From positions 1 through 40,958 of the forward strand of contig JAKQPD010000094.1 in the NCBI GenBank assembly GCA_029564935.1: a DNA stretch of 40,958 nucleotides. The letters run 5' to 3'. The first letter of the stretch is position 1; each line of letters opens with the position of its first letter. Below the pieces are notes generated by a model. The model had not been told where the DNA came from, did no database searches, and was given only the letters and a program-made list of their open reading frames with translations. The translations under genes were made by a program, and so were the position numbers. The stretch comes from Bacteroidota bacterium (GTDB taxonomy: Bacteria > Bacteroidota > Bacteroidia > Bacteroidales > VadinHA17). This document shows positions 1 to 8,700 of the stretch, one piece after another.

Positions 1-1
1 C

Positions 2-1360
2 AATAGTCCCAATATGAAAAGGACAAAGCTTAACCTCATCCGGAGCCAGGAAAACCTCAATGCCCAGAATGCTGCGCTGAAATCCCAGTTCTCATTATCA
101 ATAAATCCGATCGGATACAACCAGAACAGGGAATTCAATGATCTTATATCCAAATGGAATACAACAAGGACCACAGAAAGCTTCGGGCTGTTTACTGTAG
201 CCCAGCCTATTGTTCTGACCGATGCAGTTGTTTCACTGACCAACCGCTTTGGTTATACTGATTCCTACAGTGAATTTGCCGAAAGGACAACAAAGGGATT
301 CAGCAACCGGCTTTCACTGAATCTCGATCAGCCTCTCTTTACTTATAACCGTACAAAACTTCAGCTAAAAGAGTTACAGCTGGCCCTTGAGAATTCACAG
401 CTTAACTATGCAATTCAGCTTTTATCTCTCGAAAAAGGTGTGACTCAGGCATTTTATTACGTTTATCAGAAACAGCAGAGCATGGAGATAGCCCGGCAGG
501 CTTACCAGAATATGCAACAGAGCCATGAAGTTATTAAAAACAAAGTCGATGCCGGCATATCAGCCCGTGAAGAAATGTTCCAGGCCGAACTCAACCTTGC
601 ATCCTCAAGATCGGAATACGAGAACAGCCAGGTAGAATATGAAAATGCAAAGGACGACTTCAAGATAATAATTGGTATGAGCCTTTATGATGATTTTATG
701 GTTCTGCCCAATATCGATGTCGATACTGTTCAGATAGATGTAGCTTTTGCGATTGATCAGGGTCTCGCGAACAGGATGGAACTGAGGCAGAGTAAAATAA
801 ATATAGAAACAGCAGAATTTGATCTTATTCAGACAAAAGCTCTCAATGAATTCAAGGGAAACCTTGGACTTTCAATAGGGCTTTTCGGGGATAATGAAAA
901 CATTGGGAATGTTTATGAGAGCCCCACCGATAACGAAAGTATTTCTCTTTCATTTTCAATACCTCTCTGGGACTGGGGAGAAAGGAAGTCAAGGATCAAA
1001 GCATCGCAGGCGACCATCGAATCGGCAAATGTATCTTTCGAAGAGGAGCAGAACGATATAATTCTTGGGGTAAGGCAGGTTTACAGGAACCTGATCAATC
1101 TGCGTAACCAGATCGGAATAGCACAGCAGAATGTAACAAATGCCCAGCTGACATATGATCTGAACCTTGAAAAATACCGCAACGGGGATCTGACCGGGAT
1201 GGACCTTAATATATATCAGAACCAGCTTTCCGAAAAACAGCTTTCCTATACAAATTCCCTTATCTCATATAAGCTTGAACTGCTTAATCTGAAGATCCAG
1301 ACACTGTATGATTTCGAGAAAAAAGAACCCGTGACTCCGGTAAAAAGTATGGAAAAATAA
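2..1360 (+). CDS. TolC-family outer membrane efflux protein, 5' end cut by window edge
   Basis: The frame is open from the first bases of the window, so the true start lies upstream; the Met at base 14 is probably internal because the preceding codons (NSPN) fit the usual 'alternating helix' opening of the first TolC repeat. The remaining ~450 residues show the family pattern: two repeats of long amphipathic helices rich in Gln, Asn and Leu (about residues 120-235 and 340-445) separated by beta-strand segments, and the SIPLWDWGERKSRI motif typical of outer-membrane factor proteins. It would form the trimeric outer-membrane duct for the pumps encoded directly downstream. The next gene, a lipoprotein adaptor, follows after 170 bases. 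Only the signal peptide and first part of repeat 1 are missing. Family assignment is confident; substrate cannot be read. Confidence 0.88.
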   Translation, partial: NSPNMKRTKLNLIRSQENLNAQNAALKSQFSLSINPIGYNQNREFNDLISKWNTTRTTESFGLFTVAQPIVLTDAVVSLTNRFGYTDSYSEFAERTTKGFSNRLSLNLDQPLFTYNRTKLQLKELQLALENSQLNYAIQLLSLEKGVTQAFYYVYQKQQSMEIARQAYQNMQQSHEVIKNKVDAGISAREEMFQAELNLASSRSEYENSQVEYENAKDDFKIIIGMSLYDDFMVLPNIDVDTVQIDVAFAIDQGLANRMELRQSKINIETAEFDLIQTKALNEFKGNLGLSIGLFGDNENIGNVYESPTDNESISLSFSIPLWDWGERKSRIKASQATIESANVSFEEEQNDIILGVRQVYRNLINLRNQIGIAQQNVTNAQLTYDLNLEKYRNGDLTGMDLNIYQNQLSEKQLSYTNSLISYKLELLNLKIQTLYDFEKKEPVTPVKSMEK

Positions 1361-1530
1361 TGAAGTGACAGTAACCATGGAGTACCTATATTTATATTTT
1401 TTTACCCCCTTTCTCATTTCCCCCAGGGGGGAAAGGCCTCGTTCTCTCCTTCCCCCCCCGGGGGAAGGTCGGGAAGGGGGTTATAATAAAATAATTATAA
1501 AGTCAATCTTTTCCCTATAATTTTTTAACA
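1361..1530. repeat. Intergenic nested G/C-run hairpins between TolC-like and adaptor genes
   Basis: An outer inverted pair (1404-1411 with 1474-1481, ACCCCCTT/AAGGGGGT) encloses two self-complementary blocks: TTCCCCC..GGGGGAA around 1418-1433 and CCTTCCCC..GGGGAAGG around 1449-1469. The rest of the gap is A/T rich. It could act as a partial terminator or mRNA-stability element between tolC-like and adaptor genes, or be a small dispersed repeat; the sequence alone does not decide. Confidence 0.55.
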
Positions 1531-2580
1531 ATGAAAAAGATCATAACCCTATTAATCCTTATTACATCATTCGCTGCATGCAGGAACCGTGACCAGAACC
1601 TTACAGCCGATATCGAGATACCTGTCAGCGTTCAGGAACTGAGCCTCAGATCGATTGAAGAATATGTCAACACAACAGGGACATCTTTCCCGAAAGGGGA
1701 GATTGAGCTGAAATCGAAAATCCCCGCAGCATATTTTCTTGAGAAGAACCCGCAGACAGGCAGGTTATGGCAGCTTGGCGACAGGGTCAGAGCCGGGGCC
1801 ATTATTGCAAGGCTTGAGGATGAGGAGTATGTAAACTCTGTCCAGATGGAAACAAATCAGCTGAACCTGGAACTGATGGAAACCGAGCTCAGAAAACAGG
1901 AATCCCTTTATGAAAAAGGAGGCGTGACCCTGAAAGAGCTTAAAACTGCAGGTATCAATTATGAGAATGCCAAAACAACAGTTATTAACTCAAAACTCAA
2001 GCTCCAGAAAACAAGGGTGATCTCTCCCATCGAAGGTGTTATTGTGGATCTGCCTTACTATACACAGGGAACCGAAACAGCTTCCGGGGTAACTATAGCT
2101 AAAATCATGGATTACAGAACAATGTATATGGATGTCAGGCTTCCCGAAAAATATATATCTGTAATAAAACCCGGACAGGAGGTCAGGCTTACTAATTATA
2201 CAATTCCGGGAGATACCATAGCAGGTACGATCACACAGCTATCTCCGGCAATAGAGGCAGATACGCGTACTTTTAAGGGAACAATCAATATAGATAATTC
2301 CGGCTTCCTGCTTCGCCCGGGGATGTTTGTTAAAGCAGATATTGTTACCCGGAGAAAGGATTCCGTTATTGTGATCCCGAAAAACATAATCCTGTCAAGA
2401 CAGAGAGGGAAAACGGTATTTGTAATAGACCGTGGTATTGCTGTAGAAAGGATAGTTGAAACAGGACTTGAAAACCTGACTGATGTGGAGATCATCAGAG
2501 GGCTGGAAAAGAACGAACGGGTAGTTACCGGAGGCTTTGAAACCCTGAGCAACAGATCAAAGGTTAAAATCATTATTTAG
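1531..2580 (+). CDS. RND efflux periplasmic adaptor (HlyD/MFP family) lipoprotein
   Basis: A 349-residue membrane-fusion protein. It starts with a lipoprotein signal peptide whose lipobox SFAAC ends at Cys17, so it should be anchored by lipid in the inner membrane with the body in the periplasm. Visible regions: a lipoyl-like half motif around residues 50-105 (GDRVRAGAIIARLEDEEY), a short alpha-helical hairpin about 105-150, the second lipoyl half (VISPIEGVIVDLPYYTQG), a beta-barrel domain about 195-270 (RPGMFVKADIV) and a membrane-proximal end. The hairpin is short compared with AcrA. It would couple the RND permease(s) to the TolC-like duct. Only five bases separate its stop from the downstream permease start, indicating co-transcription. 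Family assignment is strong. Confidence 0.92.
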   Translation: MKKIITLLILITSFAACRNRDQNLTADIEIPVSVQELSLRSIEEYVNTTGTSFPKGEIELKSKIPAAYFLEKNPQTGRLWQLGDRVRAGAIIARLEDEEYVNSVQMETNQLNLELMETELRKQESLYEKGGVTLKELKTAGINYENAKTTVINSKLKLQKTRVISPIEGVIVDLPYYTQGTETASGVTIAKIMDYRTMYMDVRLPEKYISVIKPGQEVRLTNYTIPGDTIAGTITQLSPAIEADTRTFKGTINIDNSGFLLRPGMFVKADIVTRRKDSVIVIPKNIILSRQRGKTVFVIDRGIAVERIVETGLENLTDVEIIRGLEKNERVVTGGFETLSNRSKVKIII

Positions 2581-2585
2581 CCTCC

Positions 2586-5500
2586 ATGAATGCTATTGCA
2601 AGATTTGCCGTAAAATACCCTGTTACAGTACTAATGCTGGTGCTGGGGATCGTTCTTCTCGGATTTATCTCATTTGGTAAACTGGGAACAGATCTCTTTC
2701 CCGATCTGAATAATCCGAAAATATATATCGAGCTTTCATCCGGTGAAAAACCACCTGAAGAAATAGAAAAGAACTATGTCGATCAGATAGAATCACTTGC
2801 AATGAGGCAGAGCGATGTGATTCAGGTCTCCTCAGTTTCAAAGGCCGGTTCTGCAACAATAACTGTTGAATATAACTGGAACAAAGATATGGACGAAGCT
2901 TTCCTCGATCTTCAGAAAGAACTTAACTCGTTCAGCCAGAATTCAGACCTCGAAGATTTTACAATTTCACAGTATGATCCGAATGCATCCCCTGTGATGA
3001 TCGTCGGATTAAAGAACGACCAGATATCTGATATGGATGAACTGAGGAAGGTTGCTGAAAACTATATCCGTAATGAGATTATAAGGATAGAAGGAATTGC
3101 TGATGTGAGGATCACGGGAAAAGAAGAAAGTGAAGTAGTTATTGAGACGAGCGATTACCTTCTGGAATCATTCGGGCTTACCCCTGACGGTATTGCCGCA
3201 CAGATAAGTAATTATAACAGAAATGTGTCGGGCGGTTCCATAGTTGAAATGGGGACCAAGTACGTTGTAAAGGGTGTAAGTGTACTTGAAGACCTGAGGG
3301 ATCTTGAAAATATAATTGTGGGTTTTAAGCAATCTCCTGCAGGTGAATCTGCCGGAACCTCAGGCGGAACCCCGACCTCAACCTCAGCCTCAGCCTCAGC
3401 CCGTGTCCCTGTTTATTTGAGGGATGTTGCGAAAGTTGGATTTGCAAATAAGGATCCCGAGAACATTGTTACAATAAACGGTAAAAGGTGTATCGGTCTG
3501 TCTGTTTACAAAGAACCGAAATACAATACAGTAGATGCCGTTAAGAGCCTTGATGAGGCGATTGATGAACTTGAAAGGGCATTACCCGGTTACGAATTCA
3601 TTAAGGTTGCCGATCAGGGTACTTTTATTAATAACTCAATAGGAGAAGTAAAGAACACTCTTTTCCTGGGGATCTTTCTTGCTGTGCTGGTACTTTATAT
3701 TTTCCTGCGCAGGATAGGAACAACACTTGTAATAAGTGTGGCGATCCCGGTTTCGGTAATTGCCACATTTAATCTGATGTATTTCGGAGATCTTTCACTG
3801 AACATTATGACGCTGGGAGGTCTGGCTCTGGGGGCCGGTATGCTTGTCGACAATGCCATTGTTGTGCTTGAGAACATAACCAGGAACCATGAAGACGGGA
3901 TGCCCCTTAAAGAAGCTGTTATAACCGGGACCGGGCAGGTAGGAGGTGCGATTACTGCATCAACTATTACGACAATAGTTGTTTTTCTGCCTATTGTATA
4001 TCTTCATGGCGCATCCGCAGAAATGTTCAGAGACCAGGCATGGACAGTGGCTTTCGCACTTATCTCATCCCTTTTCGTCGCCATGCTTGTGATACCGATG
4101 CTTGTCTCAACTTTCTTTTCGAAAAAAACCAGGGAAAGAAGGATCAGTGCACCCCTTAAGTTCACCTGGTACACAAATGTTCTCAGGAGAATAATCGAAA
4201 AACGTTATCTGGTAGTCATACTGTCTGTATTGCTGATGGCCGGAACTGCTTTACTGATCCCCCGGCTGGGAAGCGAATTCATGCCAAGGGCAGAGTCGGC
4301 TCAGTTCACCGTGGGCCTTACTCTGCCTGAAGGAACAAGTCTTGACAGAACTTACACAACTGTATCAGCTGCTGAAGGAATAATAAGGGGACTTCTTGGA
4401 GAGAAGATTAAACTGATTTACACCCAGGCAGGGGAAGACAAATCTTCCACAATAAACCAGACAACGACTGTCAGGGGTGAGAATAGTGCATCCCTGAAAG
4501 TTATCTTAAAGGAAGAATATGCCCGGGAAACAGAAACTGCAATCACACTGGTTGATACGTACCTGAAATCAGTCCCCGGACTGGAAGTGACATTTACAAG
4601 AGATGAGACAGCGCTTCAGAGTGTCCTGGGAACCTCAGAATCGCCTTTTGCACTCGAAATTTCCGGTGAAGATTATGAAGAACTTGAAAGAATAATAAAT
4701 GAAGCCAGGCTGATCCTGGAGAAAAATCCCGGCTTATATAATATTTCAACATCCATCGATGAAGGAACACCGGAAGTAGAAGTTGCAGTCGACCGCTTTA
4801 AAACAAGCTTATACAATGTTTCGGTAGAAAGTGTTATTAACCAGGTAAAAAGCTATCTTGAAGGATCATCAGCGGGAAATTTTGAAAAGGACGGAGAGCT
4901 TAAGGACATTACAATTAAACTGGGAGATGTTTCAATCAATCAGCTTCACGACCTGATGATAACTGCGGGTAATGTAAAGATCCCTTTAAGCGACCTGGCT
5001 GAAATAAAGACTGTTGTCAGTCCACGAGAGATTACCCGCAGAAACCAGTCAAGAACCTGTTATATCTACGCAATGGTCAGTCCCGCTCTGGCCTTTGACA
5101 AGGTAATAAAGTACTCTGATGCCTCCCTGAAGAAGATTACACTTCCGGTGGATTACAAAATGGAGTATACAGGAGAAGAACTGAAACGACGCGATTCCAT
5201 GTCCAACCTCACCTTTGCCCTTATGCTCTCGCTTGTGCTTGTATTCATGGTACTTGCTGCACAGTTTGAATCAATAATTCAACCTTTCATAATAATGCTT
5301 ACGATCCCGCTTGCCGGTGTCGGAACGGTTCTCACATTCATAATTCTTGGCCAATCACTCAACATGATGGCATATATCGGGATAATAATGCTTGGAGGGA
5401 TTGCAGTCAATAATGCTATTATACTTATTGACCGCATCAACCAGCTGAGGGTGGAAGGAATGGATATAAGGGAAGCTATAGTTCTCGGAGGATCACAGAG

Positions 5501-5732
5501 GATACGTCCTATACTTATGACAAGTCTTACAACGATTCTCGCACTTCTGCCTCTGACAATAGGCATTGGTGAAAGCGCTTCTCTCAGAGCTCCCATGGCG
5601 CTTGCAGTAATAGGTGGATTGGTATCATCAACATTGCTTACACTGGTTGTGATACCTTGTGTATACTGGATACTCGATAATTTCAGCAATTATATTACGG
5701 GGAAAAGTAAGTCTCCGGCCATTCCCGGATAA
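2586..5732 (+). CDS. RND-family efflux permease (AcrB/MdtB type)
   Basis: A 1048-residue inner-membrane proton-driven efflux permease with the full two-fold RND plan: TM1 near residues 12-30, first periplasmic domain, TM2-6 starting about 359, TM7 about 540-560, second periplasmic domain, TM8-12 from about 870. The TM4 motif GMLVDNAIVVLENI carries the proton-relay Asp at 422; only one acidic residue is present there (DN), where AcrB has DD. The tandem arrangement with a second permease recalls MdtBC-like heteromeric pumps. Odd feature: residues 250-273 form a Ser/Ala/Gly/Thr-rich low-complexity insert in the periplasmic part, encoded by four [A/G]CCTCA hexamers at 3375-3398 and flanking Gly/Thr codons. 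The next gene begins 17 bases downstream. Substrate is unknown. Confidence 0.95.
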   Translation: MNAIARFAVKYPVTVLMLVLGIVLLGFISFGKLGTDLFPDLNNPKIYIELSSGEKPPEEIEKNYVDQIESLAMRQSDVIQVSSVSKAGSATITVEYNWNKDMDEAFLDLQKELNSFSQNSDLEDFTISQYDPNASPVMIVGLKNDQISDMDELRKVAENYIRNEIIRIEGIADVRITGKEESEVVIETSDYLLESFGLTPDGIAAQISNYNRNVSGGSIVEMGTKYVVKGVSVLEDLRDLENIIVGFKQSPAGESAGTSGGTPTSTSASASARVPVYLRDVAKVGFANKDPENIVTINGKRCIGLSVYKEPKYNTVDAVKSLDEAIDELERALPGYEFIKVADQGTFINNSIGEVKNTLFLGIFLAVLVLYIFLRRIGTTLVISVAIPVSVIATFNLMYFGDLSLNIMTLGGLALGAGMLVDNAIVVLENITRNHEDGMPLKEAVITGTGQVGGAITASTITTIVVFLPIVYLHGASAEMFRDQAWTVAFALISSLFVAMLVIPMLVSTFFSKKTRERRISAPLKFTWYTNVLRRIIEKRYLVVILSVLLMAGTALLIPRLGSEFMPRAESAQFTVGLTLPEGTSLDRTYTTVSAAEGIIRGLLGEKIKLIYTQAGEDKSSTINQTTTVRGENSASLKVILKEEYARETETAITLVDTYLKSVPGLEVTFTRDETALQSVLGTSESPFALEISGEDYEELERIINEARLILEKNPGLYNISTSIDEGTPEVEVAVDRFKTSLYNVSVESVINQVKSYLEGSSAGNFEKDGELKDITIKLGDVSINQLHDLMITAGNVKIPLSDLAEIKTVVSPREITRRNQSRTCYIYAMVSPALAFDKVIKYSDASLKKITLPVDYKMEYTGEELKRRDSMSNLTFALMLSLVLVFMVLAAQFESIIQPFIIMLTIPLAGVGTVLTFIILGQSLNMMAYIGIIMLGGIAVNNAIILIDRINQLRVEGMDIREAIVLGGSQRIRPILMTSLTTILALLPLTIGIGESASLRAPMALAVIGGLVSSTLLTLVVIPCVYWILDNFSNYITGKSKSPAIPG

Positions 5733-5749
5733 TTCTTATAAGACAGAAA

Positions 5750-8700
5750 ATGGACTTTATTCTAAAAAGAAGGATCCTGATAATTATGCTGTTCGCCGGG
5801 CTCACAATGCTCGGTTATGTCTCTTATAAGAAACTACCTGTCGAATTAATTCCTAATCCCGAACTGCCGACACTTATTGTAAGAGTAGGTACTCCACTTG
5901 AAATGGACCCGGCTTATATAGAGACCCAGGCGGTAATTCCCCTTGAAGGGGCTATCGGGACTCTTGATGATATCGAGAAGATCGAAACAAACATCACATC
6001 AAACTTCGGTGTAATAACTATTTACTATACGCAGAAGGCTGATCTGAAGTATGCCAGCCTCAAGCTCCAGGAGAAGATTGACGTGGTTAAGAATTCAATC
6101 CCCGAAGATTTCCTGATCAGTGTGATAAGGATCGATCTCGACCAGATGATTAATCAGTTCATGTCACTTCAGATAAGGGGTGAAGGAGGTGTTGACAGGA
6201 TCAGGAACATTGCCGACAGGGAAATAAAACCGAAGCTTGAGAACATCGATGGTATTGCCGGCGTCCAGGTATATGGCGGTCAGGAAAACTCAATTGAGGT
6301 AAGGCTTGATGAACGTGCCTGCAAGGCAAACGGTATCACAATGGGTCAGGTAAGAACTCTGCTGAATAATAACGGTAAGGAAAAGACTTTCGCAGGGAGG
6401 GTTGTCGACGGGAGCAATGAGTTCTTCGTGAACATTACATCCGAATATACCGATGTCGGGGATATTGGAAGGATAATTGTCAGACAGGAAGGACCGGTTC
6501 TCCTGAGAGATATTGCAGAAATATTTTATGGCGTCAGGGAAGAGACTTCTTTCAGCAGGGTTAACGGAATGGATGCTGTTACAATAAACCTTGTAAATGA
6601 CAACCAGGCTAACCTTATAAAACTATCAGATAATGCTCTCACTGTAATAAATAAAATAAACAGGGAGATGGCTCCTCAGGGGGTTGAGATAGTTGTTCAG
6701 TATAACGGGGCGGAAACAATGGAAGAAAATATAAACCAGATAATCAATCTTGCCATTACAGGAGGATTTCTGGCAATCCTTATATTATGGTTCTTCCTTA
6801 GGAATTTAAGGCTTGTTTCAATAATTGCCGTTTCAATACCTGTTTCAGTATATACGGCCTTCAATTTCTTTTATGCTGCCGGAATTTCAATCAACAGCCT
6901 GACCCTTGTCGGGATAGCACTGGCTGTAGGAATGCTGGTCGACAATTCCGTGGTTGTCCTTGAAAATATTTACAGGCTCGCAGGATCGGGTAAAGATACC
7001 GAAACTTCTGTAAAGCAGGGGACAACAGAGGTTATAAGAGCTATTGTTGCATCTACCCTGACGACTGTTATAGTTTTCATGCCCTTCATCTTCACATCAG
7101 GATACCTTATAAGGATAATAGGGAAAAATATCGGAGTATCAATTATTTCCACACTATTAGTTTCTTTAGTTGTGGCTTTGATGTTCATCCCGATGGCTAC
7201 CAACTATTTACTTTCAATGAGATCTATCGGGAATGCACAGATATTTAAAAAGCTGTCCATCCACGACAGGCTCATTCAGGCCTACTTCCTTATATTAAAG
7301 GCCAGCATGAAAAAACCGGCTGCAACAATTATAGGTACCCTGGTCATTTTCTTTGCGGCGCTGCTTATAAGCCTTACTCTAAGCATCAGCAGTTCCAGTG
7401 AAATAGAGACACCTGATTTCAGGTTAAGCGTAAATATGCCATCAGGGTCAACTCTTGAAAAAACAGATGCTGTGGTCGCTGAAATTGAATCGAGACTGGC
7501 TTCTGTCCCTGAAAAAGAGGATATTGTCAGCCGTATTGGTGAAGATAATGCCACTGTTACAATAAGTCTTAAGGAAGACTGGGATAGGGACAGTAAAAGG
7601 AGCCTTCCGGAGATAAAAAATGAAATCCTTGAAAAAACAAAGAATATTTCTTCAGCCGGGATAAGCATGGATAATATTTCAACCAGCGGAGGATTTACAA
7701 GCAGCGGTGATGGCGCGGAAACCGTAAATCCGGGTTCGGGATTCATGAGGATGCTGGGTATTGGAAGAGAATCGGAAAGCATAATAATTAAAGGACAGGA
7801 TTTCGGCCAGATGAAAGACCTTGCCGACGATATCAGGACAAATGTCGACGAGCTGGAATCCATAGATAATATAAGTGTCAATGTCCAGGATAACAAACCT
7901 GAGGTTCAGCTTCATTTCGATATGGATTATATAGCGAGGAATAATTTTTCGCTGATTAACCTTTCATCCGCTCTGGCAACCTTCGGAAGGGAGTATTCAT
8001 CGGGGGCAGTATTCAGACAGGGGAATGAAAGGTATGACATAATTATCAAGTATGCATATGCCGATACAGTGGAAGACAAAAACACTGATAAATCGATCGA
8101 TGACCTGAAACGCCTTGAAGTAAGCAATTCAGCGGGTGCGATAATGGAGATGGATGAACTGGCAGGGATAATCTTCGGCTATGGAATGGGCAATATACAT
8201 CGTGAAAACCAGGAAAAGAGGGCTACTGTAACATATAGTTTCAAAAGTGAAATAAGCTCTTCGAAAGATCTCCTTGAGGGAGCCCGTTCAGAGATCGAAT
8301 CGGTTATTGCAGGTCTGGCCATTCCCTCCGGCATAGCTGTTGAGGTGGTCCATGAGGAAGATCAGTTCCGGGAATTCTATAAGCTCATCGGGATCGCGTT
8401 TCTGCTGATCTTCATGATACTTGCTTCCGTGTTTGAATCACTCACCCTGCCGTTTGTACTTCTTTTCAGTATTCCTCTTGCTGCCCTGGGTTCACTTATA
8501 GCACTCATTCTCACCGGTAATTCGCTTCTGAACGCAAATACTCTGATGGGCTTCCTAATTCTGCTTGGTGTGGTGGTAAATAATGGCATTATTCTTATTG
8601 ACTATACAAATATCCTCCGCAAAAGAGGAAACAGGAGGTCAAGAGCGCTTATGATGGCAGGAGTAGCCCGGATAAGACCGATCCTGATCACTGCTTCGAC

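Noticed and set aside
7282..7896. 204-codon minus-strand frame inside the RND-ABC fusion gene
   Set aside because: Antisense shadow of a well-supported permease domain; Ser/Leu-rich composition typical of reverse reading.
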